Assembly: GCA_937885575.1 (NCBI GenBank)
Contig: CALABO010000013.1
Location: forward strand, 48,393 to 112,392
DNA length: 64,000 nt
Origin: an uncultured Pseudomonadota bacterium
GTDB taxonomy: Bacteria; Pseudomonadota; Alphaproteobacteria; Rs-D84
Direction of reading: 5' to 3'
In this document: in pieces, positions 1 to 8,448 of the stretch
How positions within the stretch are numbered: position 1 is the first letter of the stretch
Layout of the letters: every line of letters begins with the position of its first letter
Position numbers and translations under genes: made by a program
Notes under the pieces: model-generated
What the model saw: only the letters and a program-made list of their open reading frames with translations
Database searches by the model: none
What the model was told of the DNA's origin: nothing

Positions 1-29
1 TTTTTAACCAAGGCAAGGAAAAAGTGACA

Positions 30-116
30 TAGTGGTTAGTGTTAGTGATTAGTGGTTAGTAGTATCTGGAATAAGCCCGTATTTACAAAATTATTCCAGA
101 ATATACTAACCACTAC
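30..116. repeat. TTAGTG-array repeat with 36-nt palindromic core (copy 1)
   Basis: Degenerate AGTGGTTAGTG units run into a 36-nt core at 65-100, with arms TCTGGAATAA and TTATTCCAGA, and then an inverted ACTAACCACTAC tail. The tail ends in the dnaB stop codon (CTA at 113-115, read as TAG on the minus strand). The same core recurs at 4239, 6581, 26911 and 58205. Confidence 0.9.
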
Positions 117-1663
117 TCAAATTCATCTGGAATTTCATCGATATCAATCGATGTTGGTGCGTCTGTTGGTTCGGCCATCGCGGGAACAGCGTTTGTAAAT
201 TCGACCGTACGTCCGGCCATTTCGTTCAGGTTATCAAACAAACTATATTCCGCCAAGAACGCCACAGTAACCGTATCTGTTCGACCATGACGATTCTTGC
301 CGATGATAATGTCCGCCTTGCCCTTGGCCTTTTCAAGTCGATTTTGCCACGAATCAACGGATTTTTCACTCGCCGTATTTGAAAGCCGGCGCGACGGGTC
401 GCGATTTTGCAGATAGTATTCTTCACGATATGTGAACATAACAATATCGGCATCCTGTTCAATAGACCCAGATTCACGCAAATCGGCAAGTTGCGGGCGT
501 TTATCATCGCGACTTTCCACACTGCGCGACAATTGCGACAGGGCAATAACCGGAACATTAAATTCCTTGGCCATCATTTTAAGGCCGCGTGTAATTTCAG
601 AAAGTTCCTGGACACGATTGTCGTTGCGTTTCCCGCCCGGCAAAGTCAATAATTGCAAGTAATCGATAACAATAAGTGCAATGCCATTATATTTCCGCGC
701 AAGACGACGCACGCGCGTGCGAATCATCGGCAAAGACATACCCGGTGTGTCGTCGATGAACAACGGAATACGCCCGATTGCATCGGAAAACTGCGCCATT
801 TTAAGGAAATCTTCATCCGTCAGTGAACCTTCGCGCATTGCGGACGACGGGATTCGCGCCTGGGACGCCAAAACGCGTGCCGCCAATTCAGACGCGCCCA
901 TTTCCAAACTGAAAAACGCGACCGCACCCTTATATTGTTCATTCGCGCGCCCAGAATAAATTGCATTTGCGGCGTTGAACGCGATATTCATGGCCAGTGT
1001 GGTTTTACCCATACCCGGACGACCCGCGATAATAAGTAAATTCGATTTATGCAAACCACTTATTGCGCGGTCTAAATCGGTAAGGCCCGTGGTCAGACCC
1101 GAAAGTTTTCCATCGGCCTTGTACGCGATTTCTGCTTCACTCAACGCATCTTTTAACGCATTTGCAATTGGCACAACATCGCGCGACGCATCGCCGGTCA
1201 TGGCAAGGTTGAACAGTTTTTGTTCTGCGGATTCAATCTGTGACGACACCGGGTTATCAAGGTCTTCGACAAACGCGGCATCGGTGACCGATTGCCCAAA
1301 ATCAATAAGTTCGCGCCGCACCGCATTTTCATGAACGATTCGACCGTATTGTTCGACATTTACGACGGTTGCGCCGGCACCGGCCAATTGGGTCAAGTAT
1401 TCAACGCCACCAACCGATTCCAATGTCCCTTGCTGGTCAAGGTAGTTTTTCGCCGTGATTATATCAAATGGGATTCCAGCGGCAAATTGGCGCAGGGCAA
1501 GTTTATATATTTCCTGGTGCGCGGGGTGCGAAAAATCTTCAGGCCGCAAAAATTCGGAAATTTTTTCAAGTGCCCGATTCTTCATTAAAACCGCGGCAAG
1601 AACGGCCTGTTCGGCCTCTAAATTCGTTGGCAAAGTTTTGGGAGTAAAGTCCATGTCAAACAT
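113..1663 (-). CDS. dnaB: Replicative DNA helicase DnaB
   Basis: Hexameric 5'-3' helicase that unwinds DNA at the replication fork and recruits primase. The 516-residue product has the family's usual length: an N-terminal helical domain (about 12-115), a linker, and a RecA-like ATPase with Walker A GRPGMGKTT near residue 213 and the LIVIDYLQLL Walker B region, followed by the DLRESGSIEQDAD arginine-finger segment. The second Met (position 1654) is an alternative start: a TATACT -10 box lies 9 nt upstream and there is no Shine-Dalgarno, so the transcript may be leaderless. The gene is head-to-head with a phage terminase fragment and their 5' ends overlap by 11 nt. Its TAG stop is the first unit of an intergenic repeat. 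Identification is secure. Confidence 0.97.
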   Translation of the reverse strand: MFDMDFTPKTLPTNLEAEQAVLAAVLMKNRALEKISEFLRPEDFSHPAHQEIYKLALRQFAAGIPFDIITAKNYLDQQGTLESVGGVEYLTQLAGAGATVVNVEQYGRIVHENAVRRELIDFGQSVTDAAFVEDLDNPVSSQIESAEQKLFNLAMTGDASRDVVPIANALKDALSEAEIAYKADGKLSGLTTGLTDLDRAISGLHKSNLLIIAGRPGMGKTTLAMNIAFNAANAIYSGRANEQYKGAVAFFSLEMGASELAARVLASQARIPSSAMREGSLTDEDFLKMAQFSDAIGRIPLFIDDTPGMSLPMIRTRVRRLARKYNGIALIVIDYLQLLTLPGGKRNDNRVQELSEITRGLKMMAKEFNVPVIALSQLSRSVESRDDKRPQLADLRESGSIEQDADIVMFTYREEYYLQNRDPSRRLSNTASEKSVDSWQNRLEKAKGKADIIIGKNRHGRTDTVTVAFLAEYSLFDNLNEMAGRTVEFTNAVPAMAEPTDAPTSIDIDEIPDEFE

Positions 1664-2501
1664 AGTATACGAAAAAAATGTTTTTTCAACGCCTTTTTTA
1701 TCAGGTTATTCGGAATTGAAAATTCCAATAATTGACAGTGATGGAAATCCGGCGTGGCCGGCGGTTTTCCCCATTGAAAAAATCGAAAAAATTCGCGAAA
1801 CCGTGGGCGACCGACACTTTTCGGCGCAAATGATGTTGCAATATATCGCGCCCGATAAAATCCGCCTTGACCCCGGGGGGATAAAGTTTTATGACGCGGA
1901 CTTTGACCCGCATGGGGGCCGAATTGATGAAACGCCGATAACCGGCGCAACAATATATTGGGACCCATCGGGCGGCCGGCGAAATTCGGACAACAGTGTT
2001 TGTGTCATTATCTATCGCGATGACAAAACGCACCGCGCGTTTATCCACGATATAATTTACCTTTGCGTGCCGGACGGGGTTGAATACCCACTTGCATATC
2101 AATGCGAAAAAGTCCTGTCGTTTGTGCGCATGCACCGGCAAAGATTGCTTTGCGTTGAAACCAACGGAATCGGTGCGGCGTTGCCGGAAATCATGCGCGA
2201 AACAATTGCGCGCGCGGGTTACGAAATACAAATCCGCCCCATAACCAACAGTCGCCGCAAAGAAGACCGAATCCTGGATGCAATCGAACCGTTGCTTACG
2301 ACCGGGCGACTTTACGCGCATCGGCGCATAACGAAAACCCCGTTTATCTCAGAAATGTTGGCATGGACACCGATTGGTGGCGGCGAACATGACGACGGAT
2401 TGGACGCGGTTGCGGGGGCAATTTTATGTTCGCCCATACCAACGCGCCCCATTGGAACAAACGTTCGCCCATTTATCGCGAACACAGAATTCAAACTTTA
2501 A
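1653..2501 (+). CDS. Phage terminase large subunit, nuclease half only
   Basis: Resembles the C-terminal half of phage TerL: the linker (EIDSDGNPAWP-like stretch, then the FSAQMMLQ segment) followed by the RNase H-fold nuclease, with acidic positions in the YWDPSGG, LLCVETNG and HDDGLDAVAG segments. The product is 282 residues; complete TerL is about 450-600, so the packaging ATPase is missing here. The ATG at 1653 is preceded by GGAG at a good spacing, and the 5' end lies inside the dnaB start region, so dnaB sits where the ATPase half would be. Downstream is a portal gene in the same direction, 15 nt away. No frameshift is visible, and base composition matches the host rather than a recent phage. 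It could be a resident remnant or a domesticated nuclease. Confidence 0.75.
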   Translation: MSNIVYEKNVFSTPFLSGYSELKIPIIDSDGNPAWPAVFPIEKIEKIRETVGDRHFSAQMMLQYIAPDKIRLDPGGIKFYDADFDPHGGRIDETPITGATIYWDPSGGRRNSDNSVCVIIYRDDKTHRAFIHDIIYLCVPDGVEYPLAYQCEKVLSFVRMHRQRLLCVETNGIGAALPEIMRETIARAGYEIQIRPITNSRRKEDRILDAIEPLLTTGRLYAHRRITKTPFISEMLAWTPIGGGEHDDGLDAVAGAILCSPIPTRPIGTNVRPFIANTEFKL

Positions 2502-2516
2502 CCAAAAGGAAAAAAA

Positions 2517-3743
2517 ATGAAATATGACTTACAACAAATGTATTCACATGCATTGGCTCTGCGCGAACCATGGATTAAACGTTGGGCCGACGCGCGCCGT
2601 TACACAATGCCGACAACCGACGAAGAAATTGCAACACTGTTCGATGGAACGGCGGCGGACGCGGCGGATAATTTGGCGGCGTGTATGTATTCATTACTAA
2701 CCCCGCCGGAATCATTGTGGTTGAACCTTGTCCCTGAATCCGAAGAATCACCGGACCCGGTTGCGGCAACGATGGCATTGCGTTCGAATCTTAATGAATC
2801 TAACTTTTATACAACCATTCATCAATGCTATATAGATTTGGTCACAATGGGAACGGCATGCCTGTTTATGTCCGAATCGCCAATTGGCGCGGCAAGTGCG
2901 TTTAACTTTACGGCAATCCCGATGACAGACATTGCGATTTTGCCGAACGCAGTATTCCACACAGCAACCATGACCGCCCAAGAAGTTGCGCGCCGTTATC
3001 CCGAATGGACACCACCGCACGCAATCCTTGACGCGATGAAGCAAAATCCGGAATACCAATTGCGCCTGGTCCAGGCATTGGTTGACACGGAATTTACCGC
3101 ATGGATAGATGTCGGTGGCAATCTTGAAAACAACATTGTGTCGCGTGGCACATTTGAAACGAACCCATACATCATATTCCGCTGGGCCGTGTCCAGTGGC
3201 GAACTGTACGGCCGCGGGCCGGTGCTGCGGGCGCTACCTGATATCAAAACCGCGAACAAGGTCGTCGAACTTGTCCTGAAAAACGCAACCATCGCGGTCA
3301 GTGGCATATGGCAGGCCGACGATGACGGCGTAATAAACCTTGGCAACATAAACCTTACCCCCGGTGCGATAATCCCAAAAGCGGTGGGCAGTACCGGCCT
3401 TACGCCACTTGCAACGGGTGCAAATTTTGATGTGTCGCAAATAATTCTAAAAGACCTGCGCGAACGCATCCGCCACACAATGCTTGCGGACAGAATCGGC
3501 ACGCTTTCGGACAAAGAAATGACCGCAACGGAAATACTTGCGCGGAATGCGGACATGTTGCGTATATTGGGCGCGACATACGGACGATTGCTGCACGAAT
3601 TTATCCGGCCGCTTTGCGACCGCGGATTGCAAATCCTTGCGCGGCGCGGGGTAATCGACAAAATATCACTGCACAGTGACGCGGAATTAAAATACATCGC
3701 CCCGATTGCACAAATGGTCGCGGAAAACGGAACATTGATATAA
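2517..3743 (+). CDS. Podovirus-type head-to-tail connector (portal) protein
   Basis: The N-terminal region (REPWIKRWADARRYTMP, then the LFDGTAADAADNLAA and SLLTPPESLW segments) is characteristic of T7-like bacteriophage head-to-tail connecting proteins, which form the dodecameric portal through which DNA enters the capsid. The 408 residues are shorter than full T7-type connectors (about 530), with a reduced C-terminus. The start has a good AAAAGGAAAAAA Shine-Dalgarno. It forms an operon with the terminase nuclease fragment upstream and two small genes downstream. No capsid, tail or lysis genes follow, so this is an incomplete packaging module. The family call comes from motif recognition only. 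Confidence 0.7.
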   Translation: MKYDLQQMYSHALALREPWIKRWADARRYTMPTTDEEIATLFDGTAADAADNLAACMYSLLTPPESLWLNLVPESEESPDPVAATMALRSNLNESNFYTTIHQCYIDLVTMGTACLFMSESPIGAASAFNFTAIPMTDIAILPNAVFHTATMTAQEVARRYPEWTPPHAILDAMKQNPEYQLRLVQALVDTEFTAWIDVGGNLENNIVSRGTFETNPYIIFRWAVSSGELYGRGPVLRALPDIKTANKVVELVLKNATIAVSGIWQADDDGVINLGNINLTPGAIIPKAVGSTGLTPLATGANFDVSQIILKDLRERIRHTMLADRIGTLSDKEMTATEILARNADMLRILGATYGRLLHEFIRPLCDRGLQILARRGVIDKISLHSDAELKYIAPIAQMVAENGTLI

Positions 3744-3756
3744 GGGGGAAAAGAAA

Positions 3757-3963
3757 ATGGAAAAAATTGCACACGAATACGCCCGCACCTTTGCGGGCGC
3801 ATCGGGGCGTGCGGTCATTGAACACCTGCGCCGGATAACAATCGAAAGGGTGCTGGGGCCACATGCAACGGACGGCGAATTGCGCGCACTGGAAGGTGCG
3901 CGCGCAATCGTGCATCAAATCGAAACTTTAATTGAACGGGGGCGCGACAATGCCAAAATCTAA
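3757..3963 (+). CDS. Small phage-module protein, unknown function
   Basis: A 68-residue protein with a strong AAGGGGG ribosome-binding site 8 nt upstream. It is rich in Arg, Ala and Glu with no membrane segment, and is predicted mostly helical. It lies 13 nt after the portal gene, and its 3' end overlaps the next gene's start by 14 nt, so it is translated as part of the same module. Function not recognised. Small genes at this place in phage packaging modules are often adaptors or scaffolding pieces, but nothing in this sequence proves that. Confidence 0.55.
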   Translation: MEKIAHEYARTFAGASGRAVIEHLRRITIERVLGPHATDGELRALEGARAIVHQIETLIERGRDNAKI

Positions 3964-4207
3964 TGGATTCGCAAACATCATCGATACATTACGCAGTGGT
4001 TGGTTCCTTATCGCGTTTATTGCGGGCATGATATATTGGGTGGCGCGCCAAGACAATGCTCTGGTGGAACTTGACCGATTGACGACGCGCATAACGACAC
4101 TTGAAAACCGCACGACAATCCTGGAAACCGGAATAGGGCAATTGCAACTAAAAATCGACGGCATCAAAGAAGACCTGACCCTTATCAAAACAGCAGTGAT
4201 AAAATAG
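3950..4207 (+). CDS. Membrane-anchored coiled-coil protein of the phage module
   Basis: An 85-residue protein with one transmembrane segment near residues 15-33 (WFLIAFIAGMIYWVA), then a heptad-patterned coiled coil (LDRLTTRITTLENRTTILE) to the C-terminus. This is the layout of small phage membrane proteins of the XhlA/holin-accessory kind; the assignment is tentative. The ATG at 3950 is preferred over TTG at 3932 because GGGGG lies 8 nt upstream of it. The TAG stop is supplied by the first unit of the intergenic repeat that follows. Confidence 0.55.
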   Translation: MPKSNGFANIIDTLRSGWFLIAFIAGMIYWVARQDNALVELDRLTTRITTLENRTTILETGIGQLQLKIDGIKEDLTLIKTAVIK

Positions 4208-4332
4208 TGTTAGTGTAAGTGGGAAGTGGTTAGTATGCTCTGGAATTTGTTCGTAATTACGGATTTATTCCAGAGCGCAAAGTTCTCCTCCTGCGGAGGA
4301 GTACGGCGTGGAACGCCGGGAGGTGGTCTTTT
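4205..4332. repeat. TTAGTG array, 36-nt core and GC hairpin repeat (copy 2)
   Basis: Starts with the TAG stop of the preceding gene. TGTTAGTGTAAGTGG units lead into a 36-nt core at 4239-4274 (perfect 10-bp arms GCTCTGGAAT and ATTCCAGAGC at 4237-4276). The second repeat type follows at 4282-4332: hairpin TCTCCTCCTGCGGAGGAG, hairpin GGCGTGGAACGCC, then GGAGGTGGTCTTTT. Confidence 0.85.
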
Positions 4333-4780
4333 CCCTCTGTCGCGTCAAAGACGCGACGAACAGAGGTTCGAAGTCGCGCCCATTTCATTTTTATCGTCAT
4401 ACCGCTGTAAAGCGGTATCTGGTGGTTTCAGCCGTGACGACGGGATACCGCGTTTCGGCGGCATGACGGCATTTTTATTAGCCCCTTGCACCAACAATCA
4501 TTTTATGATACAATTCATGTGCCGGCGGGTGTTCCGTTGGTGGGGTGTAACGACCCTTTTGAGTTGCGTCCAAATTCTGGATGAAAAGTACTCCAACCAA
4601 TCGGTTGGAGGGCTGTGAATAATATCGGACCATGTCCGATAAAATAAACACACAATTCCAACTCAAATTGTCGTTAACCTCCAACCACTTGAAGTAATTC
4701 GGTGGTTTTTTGATTCCCCTTTCTGGGGAAAGGGGTGTCGCCGAACGGCGACAGGGTATGGGTGAAAAAAGAGAGAAACC
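4333..4780. repeat. Gene-free spacer rich in palindromes
   Basis: No convincing gene. It holds a paired palindrome at about 4394-4468 (GTCATACCGC...GCGGTATC, then GGGATACCGC...GGCGGCATGAC), a short hairpin CCAACCAATCGGTTGG at 4592-4607, a hairpin CGGACCATGTCCG near 4625, and a further copy of the GC hairpin repeat at 4713-4760 (CCCCTTTCTGGGGAAAGGGG, then GTCGCCGAACGGCGAC). The last copy ends just upstream of the next gene's GAGAGAAACC leader. Confidence 0.6.
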
Positions 4781-6364
4781 ATGAAAAAATTTTTAACCGT
4801 TTTATGTTTATGCTTTGTATCAATTGATGTGTCGGCCGCCACGTATGCATGTATAATGCAAGAAAAAGAAACTCTTATGCATGGCAGGTTAAGCGCAGGT
4901 GGTACGGAATTTTTATATTGTGGACATGTTGAAGACAAAGGGTGTGATGAAGGTGATGTAGTAAAGGGAGACAGAGAAAATGTGGCTAATCTTTTATGGA
5001 AATGTCATAATCATCATTGGATAAAAGTAGGTGAATCAGAGATTAGAGATTGCTCGTTGACAGAGAATTTAACAAATGAAGCGGTTGATGCGGTAAGCGA
5101 GACATCTAAATATGTGTTATATGGTGAATCTGACATGAGAAAACTTCATGATGGAGAAGAAGTCAAGAGTTGGGCTATCAAAGGTGGAATTGCTGGTGTA
5201 TGCAAGATTAATTTAGCAGAGGCAAGAAAAGAGTGTGAAAAATCTGGCGGGACGCTAGAAGGCAGATATTGTAACTGTTCAAAGGATGGATATGCGCAAG
5301 GTGCAAATTTGACGGCACCGTGTGAGTGTGCGGATGGTTTGAAAAGAGGGGCCGATAACAAATGTTGGCCGGCACAATATGTTGATGGAAAGTGCTTGGT
5401 ATACTTAAACCATATATATGATTGCCCACTTCCCGACGTTGGTCACGAAGTAAATGGAATATTGTTTACCTATCTTGATAAGTATCGGTGTTCTTTTGTT
5501 TATAAAGATAGTAATTATTATCGTCTTTGTAATGATAATGGTAAAATTATTAAAAAAATTGGTGTGGCATGTCCTGGATTTGATGATGAGTTAGCGTGGA
5601 ATGCTTATGGAGAAGGTCGTTATAATCAGGAGGAAGATAAAGATGGTTTTCCGTGTATTAAACCTAAACCAGAATCCAAATACAACTATAAATCTTGTTC
5701 GGCTGATTCTGATTGCACGGGAATTGATAACACGGTGCGACCGTATTTGCATTCGACGGCGTGGCACTGTGCGTGGCAAAGTGCGGGTGTGCGTGTTTGC
5801 GCCGCAACCGCGTGTGAATCGGGATGGACGCCGATAAATGGATATTGCCAGGAAGACAAAACCGCGCAAACACCACAATCCGAAAATAAAAATGCTAATT
5901 CGGTATCCAATATCAAAACCGAAACGAAAGCGGGCACAAAGAAACCCTGTACTGATTTGGATAATATGGATTCGAATTGCAAATGCATTGTTGTGGGAAC
6001 GGTGGAACGTGGTGGAAAGTGCGTGTGTCGTGACGATAACCAAGAAATCAAAAATGGCAAATGTGAATGGACGGCAAAATATATTGCGGGGTTGGAAAGC
6101 GACCTTGATAGCAAATTTAACAATCTGACCGCAACGATTGGCGGGTTCGAAAAAAATGTATGGCGCGATGAAAATGGCGAATTTAACACCGCGCGCCTTG
6201 CGTCGGACAGTATTGCCGGTATTGTGCTGGGGACCGTTGGCGGAATTGTGACGGCGAACCTTGTCAAAAAAGCCCAGGTTAAACAGGGATTTGAAGATAT
6301 CGGTTGCTATATCGGCGGTCAATCCGTCGCCGGTTTCGGTGATGAATTTAATGTTGGACGGTAA
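4781..6364 (+). CDS. Large Cys-rich secreted protein, unknown function
   Basis: A 527-residue protein with a clear Sec signal peptide (KKFLTVLCLCFVSIDVSAA, cleavage near residue 19) and more than 30 cysteines arranged in EGF-like spacings (for example GRYCNCSKDGYAQG, PCECADGLKRG, GGKCVCRDDNQEI). The C-terminal 60 residues contain a hydrophobic Gly-rich segment (SIAGIVLGTVGGIVTANLV) that could be a membrane helix or an anchor. Base composition changes inside the gene: about the first 900 bp are clearly more AT-rich than the last 600 bp, suggesting a variable exported part joined to a conserved tail. Likely cell-surface or periplasmic; function not recognised. Confidence 0.75.
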   Translation: MKKFLTVLCLCFVSIDVSAATYACIMQEKETLMHGRLSAGGTEFLYCGHVEDKGCDEGDVVKGDRENVANLLWKCHNHHWIKVGESEIRDCSLTENLTNEAVDAVSETSKYVLYGESDMRKLHDGEEVKSWAIKGGIAGVCKINLAEARKECEKSGGTLEGRYCNCSKDGYAQGANLTAPCECADGLKRGADNKCWPAQYVDGKCLVYLNHIYDCPLPDVGHEVNGILFTYLDKYRCSFVYKDSNYYRLCNDNGKIIKKIGVACPGFDDELAWNAYGEGRYNQEEDKDGFPCIKPKPESKYNYKSCSADSDCTGIDNTVRPYLHSTAWHCAWQSAGVRVCAATACESGWTPINGYCQEDKTAQTPQSENKNANSVSNIKTETKAGTKKPCTDLDNMDSNCKCIVVGTVERGGKCVCRDDNQEIKNGKCEWTAKYIAGLESDLDSKFNNLTATIGGFEKNVWRDENGEFNTARLASDSIAGIVLGTVGGIVTANLVKKAQVKQGFEDIGCYIGGQSVAGFGDEFNVGR

Positions 6365-6365
6365 A

Positions 6366-6650
6366 TAGTGGTAGTGTAAGTGATAAGTGTTAGTGCGGGC
6401 GCGGTTGCGCCCGTTTTTGCGCAAAAATTCCAGAGTACGAGGTTCTCCTCCTGTGGAGGAGTACCCGAAGGGGGAGGTGGTCTTTTATAAATATAAAATA
6501 TCTGGAATATGAAAGACCACCCCGTCCGCTTTCGCTATCGCTGCAGCGAGACACCCCTCCACAGGAGGGGAACTTAGCTTTCTGGAATAACCACGTAATT
6601 ACGAACAAATTCCAGAGCATACTAACCACTAACACTTACACTACCCACTA
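6366..6650. repeat. Composite repeat: two arrays, 36-nt core and inverted GC hairpin pair (copy 3, MITE-like)
   Basis: Inverted TAGTGG/TTAGTG arrays bound the element (6366-6395 and 6617-6650). Inside are a 36-nt core at 6581-6616, a GC hairpin repeat at 6441-6486 and its inverted copy at 6512-6575, separated by only about 25 AT-rich bases. The inverted pair with no gene between it looks like a non-autonomous form of the DUF559 elements at 35.4 and 51.7 kb. The right-hand CTA is the yraN stop codon. Confidence 0.8.
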
Positions 6651-6989
6651 AAACGCATTTTTTGTCCAATCGATATGTCGGCCGTGGACAATTATAACAT
6701 CGAACCGTGCATCGCCCGTCCATCGCCGTTGCAGTAAAAATGTTTCCGCCGCCAATCGCAGCCGCCTTTGTTGTGCGGGCGTAATTGCGCCCCAGGCGGT
6801 CATTACCTCTTTGCGTTTTTTTACTTCAACAAAAATAATAAGTTTCCCGCGTTTTGCGATTATATCAATTTCTGCGCGCCCAGTGTTTCGCCCGGTTGTA
6901 TAACGCCGATGCAAAATCCTAAACCCGTGCAGAATTAAAAACACGCACGCAAAAAATTCTGAAAAAATTCCGGTCTTGTATGAATCCAT
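6648..6989 (-). CDS. YraN/UPF0102 family nuclease-like protein
   Basis: A 113-residue protein with the UPF0102 signature: GRAEIDIIAKRGKLIIFVEVK carries the Asp and Glu-x-Lys positions of a PD-(D/E)XK endonuclease fold, preceded by the conserved N-terminal Glu region and YTTGRNTG. The family's role is not well defined; it is usually linked to DNA repair or recombination. The gene ends a long minus-strand run and starts 2 nt after the upstream secreted-protein gene, so they are probably co-transcribed. Its TAG stop is part of the flanking repeat. Length is typical of the family. Confidence 0.85.
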   Translation of the reverse strand: MDSYKTGIFSEFFACVFLILHGFRILHRRYTTGRNTGRAEIDIIAKRGKLIIFVEVKKRKEVMTAWGAITPAQQRRLRLAAETFLLQRRWTGDARFDVIIVHGRHIDWTKNAF

Positions 6990-6991
6990 AT

Positions 6992-7789
6992 TTAAAAAGC
7001 ATAAGGTTTCGCGGCAAAATTATCCTGGGCGTGTTGTGCGTTCAGCGCGCTGTCTTCGGCATGCTTGCCACAGTCAATCAATTCCAGTTCCCCCGAATAC
7101 GCCGTCATCATCGGGTCAAAAGAATTATCCGAACTTGCCCACCGCGTCGCGCCCGCATTCGGCGCGCCATATTTATCAACAACATTTTGCCACCAATACA
7201 TGGTTTTCTTGTCGCGTTGGTTTTCAAACTTTTCCGCGTCGCCCTCCATTTCATCGGTGTCGTTATGATAGACGATTTTCCACACGACATTATCGGTTGC
7301 GTTGCTTGTGAAAAACACATCAATCGTTTCACCCGTGACATCCCGCACCAGGTGCAATTCCGACGCATACAAAACCCCACGATTCCGCGCAAGTGAATTT
7401 ATACATTTTTCCAACGCCGCCGGCGCATAGATTTTCTGTTGCCGGCATTCGTAATCAAGATTATATTTCCAATCCGGGTGTATCGAATACACAACACTAT
7501 TTTTCGGCCGTTCGGTATAAAGCCCATCGACGGTGGCGATAAATTTAACCTCGTCAAAATCCATACCCAACATTATCCCCGCAATATCAAAGTCCGCAAC
7601 CGGCAACGGCACCGCGCCCGCGTTCAATGATACGGTGTTCAAACCGCATTCAATATCACCACTGTCCGGTGTTTCGATATAGTAATCATCGAAATTTATA
7701 TTTTCATCGGCCAATACATCATCAAATTCATCCGCGCGCGCGCAGATTGAAAGCAAACAGACAAAAATTCCAACAATAATTTTTTTCAA
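6992..7789 (-). CDS. Exported protein of unknown function
   Basis: A 265-residue protein with a cleavable signal peptide (KKIIVGIFVCLLSICARA). The mature part is acidic, with four or more cysteines (IECGL, YECRQQ, EKCIN, DCGKH) that could form disulfides in the periplasm. No known domain recognised. It lies in a tight minus-strand series (2-nt gaps on both sides) with two VirB8-like proteins and yraN, which suggests a joint envelope function. A central region (LHLVRDVTGETIDVFFTSN) is beta-rich. Confidence 0.7.
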   Translation of the reverse strand: MKKIIVGIFVCLLSICARADEFDDVLADENINFDDYYIETPDSGDIECGLNTVSLNAGAVPLPVADFDIAGIMLGMDFDEVKFIATVDGLYTERPKNSVVYSIHPDWKYNLDYECRQQKIYAPAALEKCINSLARNRGVLYASELHLVRDVTGETIDVFFTSNATDNVVWKIVYHNDTDEMEGDAEKFENQRDKKTMYWWQNVVDKYGAPNAGATRWASSDNSFDPMMTAYSGELELIDCGKHAEDSALNAQHAQDNFAAKPYAF

Positions 7790-7791
7790 CT

Positions 7792-8448
7792 TTATTTCTC
7801 TTCGACCAAGACCCGTTGCACATTGAACACAAACACCAACGCCGGATCAATACCATCTTTTAATGCACCGTGAACATCGCCTTCTCGGACATTGCCGATA
7901 CTGTTTACCCAATCATCATCGCCCAAATCAAGATACATTGTCCCGCGCGTTATCTTTGGGCTTTCCGACATGTCATTTGGTTTATACCATGTTTTCAGTT
8001 CATAATCAACCCGCCAATAATTACTTGCCGCCGGGCGGTAGATTTCATTAAACACGATTACAGTCCGCCGGGCGCCGGCCGCGACCAAACCTTCTATTTC
8101 CGGCAATTCATTTTGCCGCCAATAATCAAACGCCGCCGCGCCCGACATCTGCGCCAGTACTGAACGCCGCGTATCCCGCCTTGCAACATCTTCTTTGTCC
8201 GGCACAGCGTAAAAATATTCCGTCACATATTTTTGAACAAGCCAATCGCGCAACTTGCGTTTTCCAACCTCGGCCCACGAATGCGGCATTCCAGGCAAAT
8301 CGTTGGACTGAATACTGGTTCGCAAGAACCGCGGTTCCACGGCAAACTTTTCGGAAGTGTCATAGATGGACGCGGCAACATAAATCGCGCCAAAGACCAT
8401 AATCATGGTCGCAAGTCCGAATAAAAATCCCAAAAGTTTCTTCATCAC
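7792..8448 (-). CDS. Inner-membrane protein with possible VirB8-like periplasmic domain
   Basis: A 218-residue protein with one N-terminal transmembrane helix (LLGFLFGLATMIMVFGAIYVAA), then a periplasmic domain of about 170 residues. Order and size (single TM, mixed alpha/beta domain, ending in beta-strands such as NYWRVDYELKTWYK) fit the NTF2-like VirB8 fold of type IV secretion systems, but key VirB8 motifs are not evident, so this is a weak structural guess. It overlaps the upstream VirB8-like gene by 4 nt, indicating translational coupling. No other type IV secretion gene lies in the window except a small candidate VirB7-type lipoprotein upstream. Confidence 0.45.
   Translation of the reverse strand: MMKKLLGFLFGLATMIMVFGAIYVAASIYDTSEKFAVEPRFLRTSIQSNDLPGMPHSWAEVGKRKLRDWLVQKYVTEYFYAVPDKEDVARRDTRRSVLAQMSGAAAFDYWRQNELPEIEGLVAAGARRTVIVFNEIYRPAASNYWRVDYELKTWYKPNDMSESPKITRGTMYLDLGDDDWVNSIGNVREGDVHGALKDGIDPALVFVFNVQRVLVEEK

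Noticed and set aside
1455..1652. Longer terminase reading frame starting inside dnaB
   Set aside because: The extra 66 residues overlap dnaB coding sequence and do not look like terminase; the ATG at 1653 has a good ribosome-binding site.
4226..4684. Open frames in the 4.2-4.78 kb spacer
   Set aside because: They run through palindromic repeats and show no protein-like composition.
5591..6424. Long antisense frames opposite the Cys-rich gene
   Set aside because: They mirror the codon bias of the real gene, lack ribosome-binding sites, and the sense strand has a signal peptide and Cys pattern.
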